This document shows, piece by piece, positions 21,486 to 32,415 of a DNA stretch of 64,000 nucleotides (within the stretch, counting starts at the first letter, position 1; every line of letters starts with the position of its first letter). The notes under the pieces are model-generated. The model did no database searches, was not told where the DNA came from, and was given only the letters and a program-made list of their open reading frames with translations. Location: positions 620,001 to 684,000 of the forward strand of contig OZ345377.1 in NCBI GenBank assembly GCA_977006965.1, in the 5' to 3' direction. This stretch comes from Phymatolithon calcareum. Taxonomy: Eukaryota; Rhodophyta; Florideophyceae; Hapalidiales. The position numbers and the translations under genes are program-made.

Positions 21486-24431
21486 TTAGTAATTCTTTTC
21501 AGATATGCAGGTAAATTGATATCCTCGCACAAGGAAGAACATAGCATTTTTGCGCTCTTCCAAGGAATCAGAACACGAACTAAAAGAGAGTGACCTAGAA
21601 TGCCGTTTCGTGAAATTAAACATGTCCGGCACAATAACAACAATTCTACGAAGCGAAGTAGACGGAACACAATCGAGAAGTACGTCTTCCTCTGCTCCCC
21701 ATGACATTGCGTAGCCAAATCTCTTATGTCCATATACCTCTACAACCTTAATATTTCCCGGATCTGGAGGAGCGGGCACCAAGCGACGGATTAAAACGAA
21801 TGGAACAGCTCCTTCCCGCTGAACACGATGTTCAAAAATCAACTGCAATATACCTGTTCGCGTTTCACTTCCACACATGTATTCAACAGCGTCAAATCGA
21901 CGACCAGTGCCATTGACGTCATCGCTCGCATAGGCAGTATGAAAATCTCTGTCTGTCGGTGTTCGTGGTTGCCAGTAGTAGTACGCAGGAAATCTGATCG
22001 ATTTTCTTTGTTTCCAGAGATGACAATTCGTACAAATTTGTTTCTGTGCCAAGAGAAAGGGAGTCGCTTCTTCAGCCCCCTTTCCTCGTACCAATAAGGT
22101 AATTTCTCTCCCCTGTTCTTCAGCGTGTGATACGGCAGAGTCGAAAACGTTAAATGAGGCAGGCACGTGCGGTGGTACAGAATCGGGCGTTGAAAACGAT
22201 TCTCGTGTCCTGTGAACAACATCGGTAACAAGGGAATCAAGAACCAAACGCACGTCCGCAACGCTCAAGTCCATACCGGTTGGATTAACAGAATCATTGG
22301 TAGAGATGGTACGCAATTTTAGGAGCTGCTGTCCCATTGAACCTATTTTTTTGTTCGTAGATTTGTAGCAAGACTTCGTTTCTTTGTGCATAGTTTCATT
22401 CGCATCGGATTCTCCTCGCCGAACACATCCAAAATTCACTAAATGGTCGCGCATGTGGTACATCAGTCTGTGAAGCTTCGTGCAAATTGGCCTTCCAAGC
22501 GCAGTACTTAGCTTTAGCCCGGCAGAAAAGCACACAGCTTGAATTTCATCAATATCTTCCAAGGATCTGAATCCCCTTGCCTCAGCTTGATTTACACCCC
22601 GTAAAACGTATTGCATTCTGTCCAATTCTAGTGCTGCTTGTAACAGTGCATCGTCATCAGGGTTGGTGTCAGGTTGCAGACCCATTAGGCAAACCCAGAG
22701 AAAAGGGGTTATTTCTCGTCGAATTTTTCCCGTCATTCCAGCATGAAGCTCATCCGCGCTGTTTCGGAAGGGCGCAACGTGCAACCCACAGACTCGTGGA
22801 ATATCCCGAAAACGCTGGTTTGCAATACGAACGAGAGCAGACTTAGTTGCCATATTCTTGTTGTAGACTGTCGACTGAAAAACTTTGAAAGCCATGTCTG
22901 GCAGTATTCGTGCAGGTCCCAAGTCCAAAACATGGAGTCTGTCGAATCCAATCGAGGAATAAAGGTGAAAGGGTTCGGTCCCCATGCCATGCAACGCGGC
23001 CAGCACGGGAGGCAGTGGATGTGCACTAGTTTTCTTAAGGAAGTCTTTCGCTCTTTTGAGCTCAGATGAGCTGCTTTCGAAGTAGCCCGATATTTTACGA
23101 TGTGCTCTGGCGACGACTAGCTGGCTCCGCACTGTGCGTGTAACGTTCCTCGCCCGTGCCTGCACACCAGATGTCTGTATTTGGAAGAAACGGTTTCCTG
23201 TGGCGCCACCTCCTTGGCTGTGGAAGGTATCATCGGAATGCACATTCCAAAGTTCATCGTCAGATATTATTTCGTCCTCTCCATTCAGCGCTTTGCTCGG
23301 CATTGTGCAGATTGAACAGTCCATACAGCTTCCGGCTGACTTCAGGCAAAAAAATCCGCGCTCCTGAGGCTGATCGGACACAAGAGTGTTCAGTCGAAAT
23401 AGCAACAGCTTTCCATCGAAAAGAATCCCATCTCTCGATCCCACAATTACTTCTTCCATGAGGAGGAACATAAATCTCTGGAAAAGCTCGCGGCGTTCGT
23501 CACGAATTTTTGCCGCGGAGTGAACTCCTCGCTCAACTTTCAACGAAGGAGCAATGCCTACTTCATGCCATGTTGTTGAAGCATTTCTGACATTCGCCAG
23601 ACGTGCCCTAACTGCGTTTGCGCTTTGCGTACCGGAGCTCGAAAGAATTGTACTGTCCGCATATAAGTCAAATAAAACCAGTGGCAGCTCAAGATGGTTT
23701 TCTTCTGAATATTGTTTCATGGAGTTGGAGTCCAGTGCGGACGAAAACACACGCTCTGCACAGCTCCTTGTGTTTTCCTGATATGGCAAAATCGCGGACA
23801 GTCCCCCGGCGCGTTGCAATTCAGCTAGGATCATTTTCACCAAAGAGCGGAAGACTCCGGTGGTGTTTCTCCCATGAAGTGGTGTAGATATTTCGGCCAC
23901 GCGCCAGCTTTGGCGGGCAGCGCAAAGCTTTCTTGCTTGCTCAACGTAGTTGGCAAACGAACGCTCAGAAGGGAATTGCGTTTTAAAATCGACGCGACCG
24001 GAGCATAGGTGTGAACAGCAGGGAGAGACGAAAAGCTTATAGTGGTCTTCAATCTCTCCTCGAGAGTACAAATTTTTGCAGCAGAATTGGAGAAGAGCTT
24101 CTGCTTGGGGGCAAAGTTCTGACCGAGGGGGAGTAAGCGTTTTGCAGATATCGAAAACACAAGAAGATTTATCTCCATACATTTTGTAAAACTCGAAAAC
24201 GTCATCCGCGACTCGCAAACTCTGAGTTTCGGTCGAATTCGTACCCCAAAAGCTCGCGACCTCATTTGCGACATATTCGTCCGAATAACTTGGCTCGGCA
24301 TTCGGTTCTGCGATCTCTCGTGCAGCCCTTGTGGCTGCATAGGTATTACGGTGCGCTGCAGATCGATGCCGTCCAAAAGTGATAGCAGAGGAAAACCCTG
24401 CGTCACAGAGATCGCACGTAAACGAAGGCAT
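21486..24431 (-). CDS. Zinc-finger transposase, CACTA/EnSpm (Plavaka-like) candidate
   Basis: 981 aa from the ATG at 24431. The frame is open a little further upstream but without an ATG. The N-terminus is a C2H2 finger (C6, C9, H22, H27: FTCDLCDAGF...HRSAAH). A segment with LPLVLFDLYADST followed by ANAVRARLANVR matches the shape of the first catalytic-Asp region of Plavaka/CACTA-type transposases, which typically read (I/L)xxDxTxL then a P/N-rich LxN(I/V). It is followed by a CxxCxxP motif (CMDCSICTMPS) and, later, by GFDRLHVLDLGPARI, equivalent to the DLLH/GxxK region. A second cysteine cluster (ICTNCHLWK) and a divergent C-terminal domain follow. The ORF is intact, so the element may be young or still active. 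Family assignment is by eye; KDZ or another zinc-finger DDE superfamily is possible. Terminal inverted repeats were not found. Confidence 0.6.
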   Translation of the reverse strand: MPSFTCDLCDAGFSSAITFGRHRSAAHRNTYAATRAAREIAEPNAEPSYSDEYVANEVASFWGTNSTETQSLRVADDVFEFYKMYGDKSSCVFDICKTLTPPRSELCPQAEALLQFCCKNLYSRGEIEDHYKLFVSPCCSHLCSGRVDFKTQFPSERSFANYVEQARKLCAARQSWRVAEISTPLHGRNTTGVFRSLVKMILAELQRAGGLSAILPYQENTRSCAERVFSSALDSNSMKQYSEENHLELPLVLFDLYADSTILSSSGTQSANAVRARLANVRNASTTWHEVGIAPSLKVERGVHSAAKIRDERRELFQRFMFLLMEEVIVGSRDGILFDGKLLLFRLNTLVSDQPQERGFFCLKSAGSCMDCSICTMPSKALNGEDEIISDDELWNVHSDDTFHSQGGGATGNRFFQIQTSGVQARARNVTRTVRSQLVVARAHRKISGYFESSSSELKRAKDFLKKTSAHPLPPVLAALHGMGTEPFHLYSSIGFDRLHVLDLGPARILPDMAFKVFQSTVYNKNMATKSALVRIANQRFRDIPRVCGLHVAPFRNSADELHAGMTGKIRREITPFLWVCLMGLQPDTNPDDDALLQAALELDRMQYVLRGVNQAEARGFRSLEDIDEIQAVCFSAGLKLSTALGRPICTKLHRLMYHMRDHLVNFGCVRRGESDANETMHKETKSCYKSTNKKIGSMGQQLLKLRTISTNDSVNPTGMDLSVADVRLVLDSLVTDVVHRTRESFSTPDSVPPHVPASFNVFDSAVSHAEEQGREITLLVRGKGAEEATPFLLAQKQICTNCHLWKQRKSIRFPAYYYWQPRTPTDRDFHTAYASDDVNGTGRRFDAVEYMCGSETRTGILQLIFEHRVQREGAVPFVLIRRLVPAPPDPGNIKVVEVYGHKRFGYAMSWGAEEDVLLDCVPSTSLRRIVVIVPDMFNFTKRHSRSLSFSSCSDSLEERKNAMFFLVRGYQFTCISEKNY

Positions 24432-27400
24432 TTTTCCAGTTGCCGGCGGTATCTGTAGTCGTGGAGAGCTGTCGGATACCACCAAAAAAATTTCAGAATT
24501 AGCAACGGAAGAGAATAGTGCAATAACACTGTCAACTGCGAGTTACGCAAAGAATGAAGACTGTAGCGAAATGCGCATGTGCAAAGTCGAGAAAGAACAC
24601 TCACAATAAAGAAAATGAGAGAGCCTGCACTGCGTTACGCACAAGCGGCTTTCGGTAGAGTGCTGTGTGAAGGATTAAAACGTCGAACAGTACAATGTAC
24701 TTGCGGGTTGTAGACTTGTTGCTGGGTTTAGGCAAGTCGACAGAAATTGGCTGTGCGGATGCAAACGAAACCAAAAGTTTTTAATTGTTTTTCTGTAGTA
24801 CAAAATTTGGTAAGCCAAAGCTTATTAAAATAATTAATATTGTTTTTCTGTAGTTGAAAAATAGGAATTTCCGCTCTACTCACTCGAAATTAATCGTAAA
24901 CCTGAAACGTGGAGTAGGAGAGTAAAATCAATTTATGAACCCGTCTTGTCCAAAACTTTCACTTTTCCTAAATCCTGGAAAACGAAAGGTCACAAGCACG
25001 AACGCTTTGTGACTCGTTTGATTTAATGTGACTGTTTTGCGGTCTGTGACAAGTGATTTGGCGACAAGTGTACCCAAGTCTTGCTCTGTGCTTCCGTACC
25101 GCCCAACTGTAGGGTATGATTGACACGGGCACGAAAACGTGCCCTGGGCGTTGTGTCCACAAGCTTGACCTGGGCGCTTGTCATATGACCGACGCCCAGG
25201 TTGCGCAAATCGGTGCCATTGTCAGCCCAAGGAAGTTCCCGATGATACAGCGAACACTCCGCCAAGAGAAGAGAACCTCAGTGGCATTCATTTCTAAGCT
25301 CCAGCACGGCACCGTCACGGGACATCGGCAATGCAGATATCCCGTGCGGATTCCGCACCCGATATTCCCGCGTATGCTCCTCGCCCCCTCCGCGCATCCG
25401 GCCAAGACGCTCGCACGAGACGCGACAAGAAGTTGATGTCGACTTCCACAATCTCTATTCTCAGTGGCACATTCATCATTGATGGGTAAATCGGGCTGCC
25501 GCATGGAAAAAGAAGCCGAGTCTCGGGTGATGGGCCTCTCTTCCCACTTGCCCTCAAATTGCTGATTTGCGCTTTGCACACTTCAATCTTATATTAGGCA
25601 AAGAGGAGTATCGAATTCGATTTTTCCACCCCCTCCAATCTCAATCACCAACGTTTCTGCTTTTCACGAACATTTTCTCCAGTGGGAAACGGAGGACGAA
25701 GGTCGCGCCGAAGTTGGTGGTCTCAGTACTCAACCATCACCACCATTCAAGATCACATTGCATCACCTCTGACAAGACGCAGTCTTTCTTGAGGACGAAA
25801 TTGGAAGTTGGTCCCCTCGACAGACGTCTTTGGCGCAATCGCATTCGTTTTGGCATTTCTGTCACTGGATGGGCGCCATGCGTCAGCCGTGTCCTTACCT
25901 GGGAAATGTGAGCCTGCAATTTACGATCGGGATTGTGTTCCCGCGCTGTTTCTTGCACTTGTGCTCCTTCGAAAGCACTGTTTGCGTTCTTGAAAACCCA
26001 TTTTAGATGTTACCACGTGACACGGTTCTGCGGGACAGCGGAGTGAAAGCTAATGTTTCCTTCTCATGGGAAGCAGTAGCAAGGCCGTTTGACTGATGTG
26101 GACGACGCGGGGCGCTCAGTTAACTTTTTCTATTTGTCAAAATCGGTACAATTTTCCTATACTTTAATTTTAAAAGCCCCACAGTCTTACGTATATACCA
26201 TTTCCGAAGAACACCCTTTGTCCGAGCAGCAAGGCCAGAGACGGTATGGAGGTATGGCAATCTTCTCAGATCTGCCCACCTCAATCCTGTCATCACCTAC
26301 CTCTTGACATCATACACTGCGTGCAGACCATCGATGATGGCATACACGCCTCTGGAAGACAACTACCGCCGGTGACCCACATGGATCGAGACACTTTGCA
26401 ATGTCTCGGTGGCACATCCGGGGGCAGCCGGAAAGCGACCACGCGCGATGACATCCGGGCGTTGATCGACATAACTAAAGACTCTGTTGGAGCCGCAACC
26501 AGCGGCAGTCGAGAAGCGGCCACGCGCTAAGACGCTCCCGCGCCAAGCAAAGTCGCCCGACAGCGCCTGGGCGCCACAACCGGTGGCCGCCTGGAGGAAC
26601 CCTTAGGCGAGTCACGACCGGGCCAAGTACGTCTTCCGGATACTTTTCATGCGACCCTTTCACCGGGTTGCGCCACGCGGCGCTGCGCTGCAAGAGGCCG
26701 AGATTCTGTGCGTCAGTTTCACGGGCTCGCACACCCGGCGGTGGTTGAAAACGCGGCGCCACGCGGCGCAGGGTCGAAAGCTTGCGCGACAGTCTCACCG
26801 GTGCGCACAGTCACCAGGAACTGCTTCAGAGTCCGAACCTCGGCGACCGAAATCCCTATATCAAGCCGTACGCAGAAGAAACCGTGATACAAGCTCGCAG
26901 ACGCGTTCATACGGAGGCACGCATTTCGGAACGTGCGTGAACCGAGACGTGAACGGCGCGTAAGGCAGTGAACAGCGTAAGGAGCTCTTTGGTACACCGG
27001 CTATCCGTTTCCCAGAAGGACACGTGCGATATCCAATTTCTTTGCGAAAGTTTGACAGAAGATCTTGGAGGTGGAAGCCCGCGTTTTTTGACCACCCATC
27101 CACCCTGCAAAGTCTCTTGTAGCAGTAGTCAAGCTATCGCACGGCTACAACTACGGTAATCCGGTTCTCCGGCAAGCGGTGCTTGTCCGGGAGTAGGTTC
27201 CTAAGAGATGCAGGACGGTGTCCGGAAACTCTAGTAAGGAGAAGTGCGACACAGCTCGCCGACTCTGGGGAGCTAGACCGTTGGACGCCGTGAAAGCTAA
27301 GTCGCCAAAATTACGGTTTCATGTTTCCAATAAAACCGCAGATCTTATTCAAGTCTGTCAAAGGCAGGTAGTCTCCAAGCCTGCATCGCTATCACAATAT

Positions 27401-28222
27401 GGGTAAGGCTTCCTCAGTTGCTGTTTACCTTGTAACAGCTCTTGTCTTGTTTTTGGTCTTCGTGCAAAACCTCCAACATGTACGGGACTGTTGAGACCTG
27501 GTCTCAAGCTCTCGTGCCTTGCATTCGGAAAGCGGGCGCTCCGCCGATTCACTTGATCGGAGAAGCCCACGCACGAAGAAGTGGTTAGAGCTTTCAGCCC
27601 TTGATCCTCGCCATTGAGGATTCATCTCATGGGCCATGTTCGATGGTCAGTTCTAACTTTCGGAGAATGTTCGACTTCCCGTGCAACTCACAAAGTATCC
27701 ACGTCTCGACCGTGCTTTTCTGTTGTTACTCGAAAAAGTGCTCAAATGAAAGAGTTGCAGCTGTACGCAAGCGGAGAGCGAACAGATGGTTTGCAGCGCG
27801 GCTTGTACAAGATCATCTGAAACTTCATATGACCAGTTTTCACTGAACTGGCGGATGCTAAGGAGAAAATGGTGAGTTTCTGGGATTGAGCTCGTCCTGT
27901 TTTTTGCTCCACTTCATTTCTGCGATTTTGGTAGAACGGTACAGTACTTCTCAAAGGTCTCACATCTCGACATGTTTATGACGATATCATAAATGGTATG
28001 CAAGTCGCTGGATGATGATTTTCGGCAAGATCATAGTGAGGTAAAGTTATTCGTGCGAGATTGTTCTTATTGGTGCAAAATTAACGATAAGCCAGACGCC
28101 AACAATATTAACATTGCTGACATCTGACTAAAAACGTTAACGTTTTCCACAATTTTGGAAAAACATTTTTCAAAATTAACCCTCCTGTATACAGGATCCT
28201 CCTACGTGGTGCACATGTATAC
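24432..28222. other. Long gene-poor stretch upstream of the NLR cluster
   Basis: No supported gene. It contains a 15-bp direct repeat (ATTGTTTTTCTGTAG at 24784-24798 and 24839-24853) close to where the 5' end of the two-gene transposon may be, repeat C copy 2 (25937-26036), and a short block near 27805-27900 resembling 39520-39600 downstream of the second NLR gene. Overlapping ORFs at 26.2-27.0 kb occur on both strands in CG-rich sequence and look spurious. Confidence 0.5.
25937..26036. repeat. Dispersed repeat C, copy 2
   Basis: Matches 17011-17106 (see that entry). The sequence beyond CGGTTCTGCGGGAC differs here (AGCGGAGTG), so this copy may show the uninterrupted form of repeat C. Confidence 0.75.
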
Positions 28223-28269
28223 ACGAGTACAATATTACCCTACATGTAGGGTATTATTGTAGTACTCGT
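28223..28269. repeat. Imperfect hairpin upstream of NLR gene 1
   Basis: Arms beginning ACGAGTAC and ending GTACTCGT around the palindromic core CCCTACATGTAGGG, with one mismatch and a 3-nt bulge. It lies about 150 bp before the ATG of the NLR gene. Confidence 0.8.
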
Positions 28270-28419
28270 TGACGCCTTCCACCAAGATTGTTTCTTGGGG
28301 ACACTCGTGCTCACGTCCTCTCGTCCCGCCTGAGGAGCTTGGAAAAGCACGCCACACAAGGTGGTAAGCTGTGAGCTTGACCATAGGGCTGGGCCTCGAC
28401 GTCCATTCCCTTTGCCGAA

Positions 28420-31400
28420 ATGGCTGATGCCGTAGGTCTTGTGCTCGGAGTTGTTGGTATGATGGATCAGTTGGCACAGAGATTGTCCAACGTAAAAAAG
28501 CGGTGCGAAGACTTTGGGTCACTGCCCGACAACTGGGATTCTTCAATCAAGTCGTTCGAAGACTGCAAAACAAGTGTGAAAAGTATCGAAGTAACACTTG
28601 TGGATGACAAGGAATGTATTGGCGAACGTGCGACAAGCGCATTTCGCACCATTGTCAAGAAAGTTGAGAGGTCTCTGACAACGGCAGAGGCCATCTTGAA
28701 GCGTCTGGAGGATGATTTTACAAGGGAGAGCTCTCCTGCAACAGCTATTGGGAGCTCTCATGTAATGGGTAGCTCTTCCAAACAAGGTCGTCGTTCATTG
28801 CCAAGCAAGAATAGAATTGTTGGCGGTCGTCTAGTGAACGAGGGAAAGCTATTCTCAAGGGTGAACAAGGCGAAAACAGCGCTTGAAGAACTAGACGCGA
28901 TATGGAAGGAGGCTGAACCCGCGATTGAACGTGTAACAATAGCTCTCGTTACCCCTTCCATGAAAGTGAATGAGAGGATGCCATGTGACGAATATATTGC
29001 GCATTTTGATGAGCCCCCGGTTCCAAACAGAGTGGTACTAAACTTCAATGGTGATACCATGGAGGCATTGCTGAAGCGCGAAGTATTGTCGAACTTTGCC
29101 GGTGCAAGGGTGACGGCTGCTGTCAGTGCGAGTCTGGTTGGGGCAGTGGGAATGGGTGGAGTGGGGAAAACTGTTGCACTTCAAGGTCTTTGCCGTGAAT
29201 CGGAAGTGAAGAACAAGTACTTGGACGGTGTGTTCTTCATGACTCTTGGACAAGACGCCGCTGAAGAGGATGTGATTGAGGGCGTTGCACACTTCGTTGA
29301 AAGCTCTGGTGGCAAGTCTCTTGCCAGGGATATCGCAAATAAGAGATCTACAGAATCGGCTGCTAGACAGGCGTCTCTGTGGTTCAAAGGTAGGAGTGCC
29401 CTATTCGTATGCGATGATATCTGGTCGTTCGACGGACACCCAATTGGATATCTCGGTTCTCTTCAGCTGTTGCTTTGCAACTCATCATCAAGTGCAATGG
29501 TGATATCGACACGGGAGAAGTCCATCTCACAACAGTTCCTCGAGGTGAAGTTCAGCCCCCGCGAAGTTCGCGGGGAGCAGTCGTTGAACATTCTTGCCAA
29601 GTATGCTGGCATCGAAACTGAATCTCTTCACGCATCAAGCGACGCTTGGGCGGCATTTCGAGACATCTTGAATGTGTGCGGCGGACTGCCGGTGGCGTTA
29701 AGTGCTGCTGGGACCAGTCTGCGCAACGTAATCGAAGAAAACGGTGGCAGGGTTGGTGAATCGGTAATAATCTATGCGCATGAGCTGAAAGAAAACATCG
29801 AAAGCGTAGGAGACGAAGATGTTGATGGGTACCGGGGACTGAGAGCTGTGGTTGAGACGAGTCTACGGCATTGCGAAAAGTGGGCGCGTGGCGCAGAAGG
29901 TCGGAGGAAACTTGGATGCGAATTGAGCGTGAGAGAAAAGTTTGAAGCGCTGAGTGTTCTACGCAAGCAGGCTTGGATTCCTCGGACATGCCTGGAACGT
30001 CTGTGGGAGACTAACGAGCGAGCGACTAAGCAACTTATGTCTAAACTTTCAGATATGCACCTAGTTTTGCGGCGGTGGAACGCAACGCCAGCGGGAAAGG
30101 TTGACGGACTGGCACTGCATGATCTCGTTCTTGAACAAGCCAAGACACTGTCTATTGAAAACAATCGTGTTTCTCTTTTGCATGCTCGGTTCCTCGACGG
30201 ATACATACGGAAAGGGGCTGGTAACGTGGTGCAGTCGAACACGTATAACTGCCGCGAGTGGTGGGATTGTGAAAAAGTACCAGAGGATGGGTACATTGAA
30301 AAGAATCTTGCTCGACACTTGGCCATGAGTGAAGGGTGTGAGCTGGAATGGTTGCTGTCAGATGTGCGATGGTCGATGAGGCGAATGAAGGTTGGAGGAA
30401 TAGTGGCTCTGCGAGACGATTTTCAGGAATTATGGGATGGTAGCGGGAGAGTTATTGGGGCAGACGCAGTGCGCAGGGCGGTCGAAGAAAGCTGGGTGAA
30501 CATCAACAAGAGTATACACGCAACTCCGTTTGAAATGTACGGTCGTTTGCAATCGCTGTGTCCATCCTCAGCGTTTGTGCAGCGCTTCCTGTCAAGTGTG
30601 TCGATGCGTGTTCCGAAGCCTCACTATGTGCCAAAGCACGAGCTGCGATGGAGGGCCGATGCCGGACAACTCTTCCGTGTCGACTTTGAGAAGCAGGTTA
30701 AAGCCCTGTGTTTGAGCGAAGAACAAAATATAATTGCCGTCGTCCAAGGACAAGAAATCCATGTATTCGATTTGCAAGCGATGTGTACTGTGCGGACGTT
30801 GAAGGGTCATGACGATATGATCACCAGTGCTGCAATGAGCGGGGACGGAAGTCGCATTGTTTCGGGATCGCATGACAAAAGTGTTCGTGTGTGGGATGGG
30901 CAGAGCGGAGAATGCGAACTGGGACCACTCCGTGGACACGAGGATTATGTGCTGTGCGTTGCTATGAACGGAGACGGAAGTCGCATTGCTTCGGGATCCC
31001 GTGACAAAACTGTTCGTGTATGGGATGGGCAGAGCGGAGAATGCATACTGGGACCACTCTGTGGGCACGAGGAGTATGTGCTGGGCGTTGCTATGAACAG
31101 GGACGGAAGTCGCATTGCTTCAGGATGCCGTGACAAAACTATTCGTGTATGGGATGGAGAGAGCGGAGAATGCATACTGGGACCACTTCCTGGACACGAG
31201 AATGATGTGCTGTGCGTTGCAATGAGCAGGGACGGAAGTCGCATTGTTTCCGGATCTTCTGACAACACTGTTCGTGTATGGGATGGGGAGAGCGGAGAAT
31301 GCATACTGGGACCACTCCGTGGACACGAGCATCGTGTGTGGTGCGTTGCAATGAGTGAGGACGGAAGTCGCATTTTTTCCGGATCTCGTGACAAAGCTAT

Positions 31401-32415
31401 TCGTGTGTGGGATGGGGAGAGCGGAGAATGCGTACTGGGACCACTCCGTGGACACGAAAATGCGGTGCGATGCGTTGCAATGAGCGGGGACGGAAGTCGC
31501 ATTGTTTCCGGATCTTCTGACAAAACTGTTCGCGTGTGGGAGGGGCAGAGCGGAGAATGCGTACTGGGACCACTCCGTGGACACGAGGATTATGTGCGGT
31601 GCGTTGCTATGAGCGGGGACGGAAGTCTCATTGTTTCCGGATCTCGTGACAACACTGTTCGCGTATGGAATGGGGAGAGCGGAGAATGCGTACTGGGACC
31701 ACTCCATGGACACGAGGATTCTGTGCGGTGCGTTGCTATGAACGGGGACGGAAGTCGCATTGCTTCGGGATCTAGTGACAAAACCGTTCGTGTATGGGAT
31801 GGGGAGAGCGGAGAATGTGTACTGGGACCACTCCATGGACACGAGGATTATGTGCTGTGCGTTGCTATGAGCAGGGACGGAAGTCGCATTGCTTCGGGAT
31901 CCCGTGACAGAACTGTTCGTGTTTGGGATGGGGAAAGCGGAAAATGCATACTGGGACCACTCCATGGACACGAGGATTATGTGCGGTGCGTTGCAATGAA
32001 TGGGGACGGAAGTCGCATTGTGTCAGGATCTGTTGACACCACTGTTCGTCTGTGGGATGGGAAGAGCGGAGAATGCGTGCAGGATGGGATCACAGGGCTA
32101 GGCAAAGACGGGGGTGTACTCCACGAAGGACGGATCAGAAGCCTTGAATTCGATGCTGGCGGTGATTTGTGTGTTGTACATACGTCAGGTGAAGTTTTTC
32201 TTTTGGACGCCAGCACTGGAACCAAGATGCAACGTCCTGAATACATGATACACGGAAGGAACGGCAGGATGTACGCAACAGGGCAGAACGCGAAGAAAGT
32301 TCAAGTTGCCACCATGCCATTTGATTGTATCGCTTTTTGCTACAATAAGCTACATTCAAAAGCTGCAGCTGGTCTGGTAGATGGTCAAGTTGTCATAGGA
32401 GAGCTCTTACTGTAG
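28420..32415 (+). CDS. NLR-like protein 1: helical N-domain, NB-ARC, near-identical WD40 repeats
   Basis: 1331 aa from ATG 28420, one uninterrupted ORF. The N-terminal ~180 residues are helical and open with MADAVGLVLGVVGMMDQL, a pattern like the N-domains of fungal NLRs. The nucleotide-binding domain follows: P-loop GMGGVGKT at 244-251, Walker B LFVCDDIW near 328-335, the sensor-type VISTR near 361-365, and GGLPVAL at 421-427. A winged-helix-type region (SVREKFEALSVLRKQAWI) and ~200 linker residues lead to ten WD40 units of 43 aa (residues 794-1223), then a divergent tail with one or two WD40-like blades. The architecture (sensor, STAND ATPase switch, WD40 ligand platform) is that of fungal HET-E-type and animal APAF1-type signalling ATPases that oligomerise on ligand binding. 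Role here (innate immunity or self/non-self recognition) is inferred. The final Leu codon and stop fall inside repeat B copy 2. Confidence 0.88.
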   Translation: MADAVGLVLGVVGMMDQLAQRLSNVKKRCEDFGSLPDNWDSSIKSFEDCKTSVKSIEVTLVDDKECIGERATSAFRTIVKKVERSLTTAEAILKRLEDDFTRESSPATAIGSSHVMGSSSKQGRRSLPSKNRIVGGRLVNEGKLFSRVNKAKTALEELDAIWKEAEPAIERVTIALVTPSMKVNERMPCDEYIAHFDEPPVPNRVVLNFNGDTMEALLKREVLSNFAGARVTAAVSASLVGAVGMGGVGKTVALQGLCRESEVKNKYLDGVFFMTLGQDAAEEDVIEGVAHFVESSGGKSLARDIANKRSTESAARQASLWFKGRSALFVCDDIWSFDGHPIGYLGSLQLLLCNSSSSAMVISTREKSISQQFLEVKFSPREVRGEQSLNILAKYAGIETESLHASSDAWAAFRDILNVCGGLPVALSAAGTSLRNVIEENGGRVGESVIIYAHELKENIESVGDEDVDGYRGLRAVVETSLRHCEKWARGAEGRRKLGCELSVREKFEALSVLRKQAWIPRTCLERLWETNERATKQLMSKLSDMHLVLRRWNATPAGKVDGLALHDLVLEQAKTLSIENNRVSLLHARFLDGYIRKGAGNVVQSNTYNCREWWDCEKVPEDGYIEKNLARHLAMSEGCELEWLLSDVRWSMRRMKVGGIVALRDDFQELWDGSGRVIGADAVRRAVEESWVNINKSIHATPFEMYGRLQSLCPSSAFVQRFLSSVSMRVPKPHYVPKHELRWRADAGQLFRVDFEKQVKALCLSEEQNIIAVVQGQEIHVFDLQAMCTVRTLKGHDDMITSAAMSGDGSRIVSGSHDKSVRVWDGQSGECELGPLRGHEDYVLCVAMNGDGSRIASGSRDKTVRVWDGQSGECILGPLCGHEEYVLGVAMNRDGSRIASGCRDKTIRVWDGESGECILGPLPGHENDVLCVAMSRDGSRIVSGSSDNTVRVWDGESGECILGPLRGHEHRVWCVAMSEDGSRIFSGSRDKAIRVWDGESGECVLGPLRGHENAVRCVAMSGDGSRIVSGSSDKTVRVWEGQSGECVLGPLRGHEDYVRCVAMSGDGSLIVSGSRDNTVRVWNGESGECVLGPLHGHEDSVRCVAMNGDGSRIASGSSDKTVRVWDGESGECVLGPLHGHEDYVLCVAMSRDGSRIASGSRDRTVRVWDGESGKCILGPLHGHEDYVRCVAMNGDGSRIVSGSVDTTVRLWDGKSGECVQDGITGLGKDGGVLHEGRIRSLEFDAGGDLCVVHTSGEVFLLDASTGTKMQRPEYMIHGRNGRMYATGQNAKKVQVATMPFDCIAFCYNKLHSKAAAGLVDGQVVIGELLL
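30799..32088 (+). repeat. Ten tandem 129-bp units encoding WD40 repeats
   Basis: Ten in-frame copies of a 129-bp unit within NLR gene 1. Each encodes 43 aa beginning L-x-GH and containing DGSRI, SGS, RVWDG and SGEC. Units 2-10 differ at few codons. Long antisense ORFs across this stretch (for example 31120-31971) are a by-product of the periodicity. Confidence 0.97.

Noticed and set aside
24784-24853. 15-bp direct repeat as a possible LTR or target duplication
   Set aside because: Only 55 bp apart, with no element between them. Kept only as a note.
25116-25579. Overlapping ORFs on both strands near 25.1-25.6 kb
   Set aside because: Similar length on both strands, no ATG-led frame with a recognisable domain.
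31120-31971. Long antisense ORF (283 codons) and several others opposite the WD40 array
   Set aside because: The 129-bp period is a multiple of three, so an antisense frame without stops stays open through every unit. These are shadows of the NLR gene.
30799-32088. Regularly spaced direct repeats that could suggest a CRISPR-like array
   Set aside because: Units are contiguous 129-bp coding repeats with WD40 motifs and no spacers. The context is eukaryotic.
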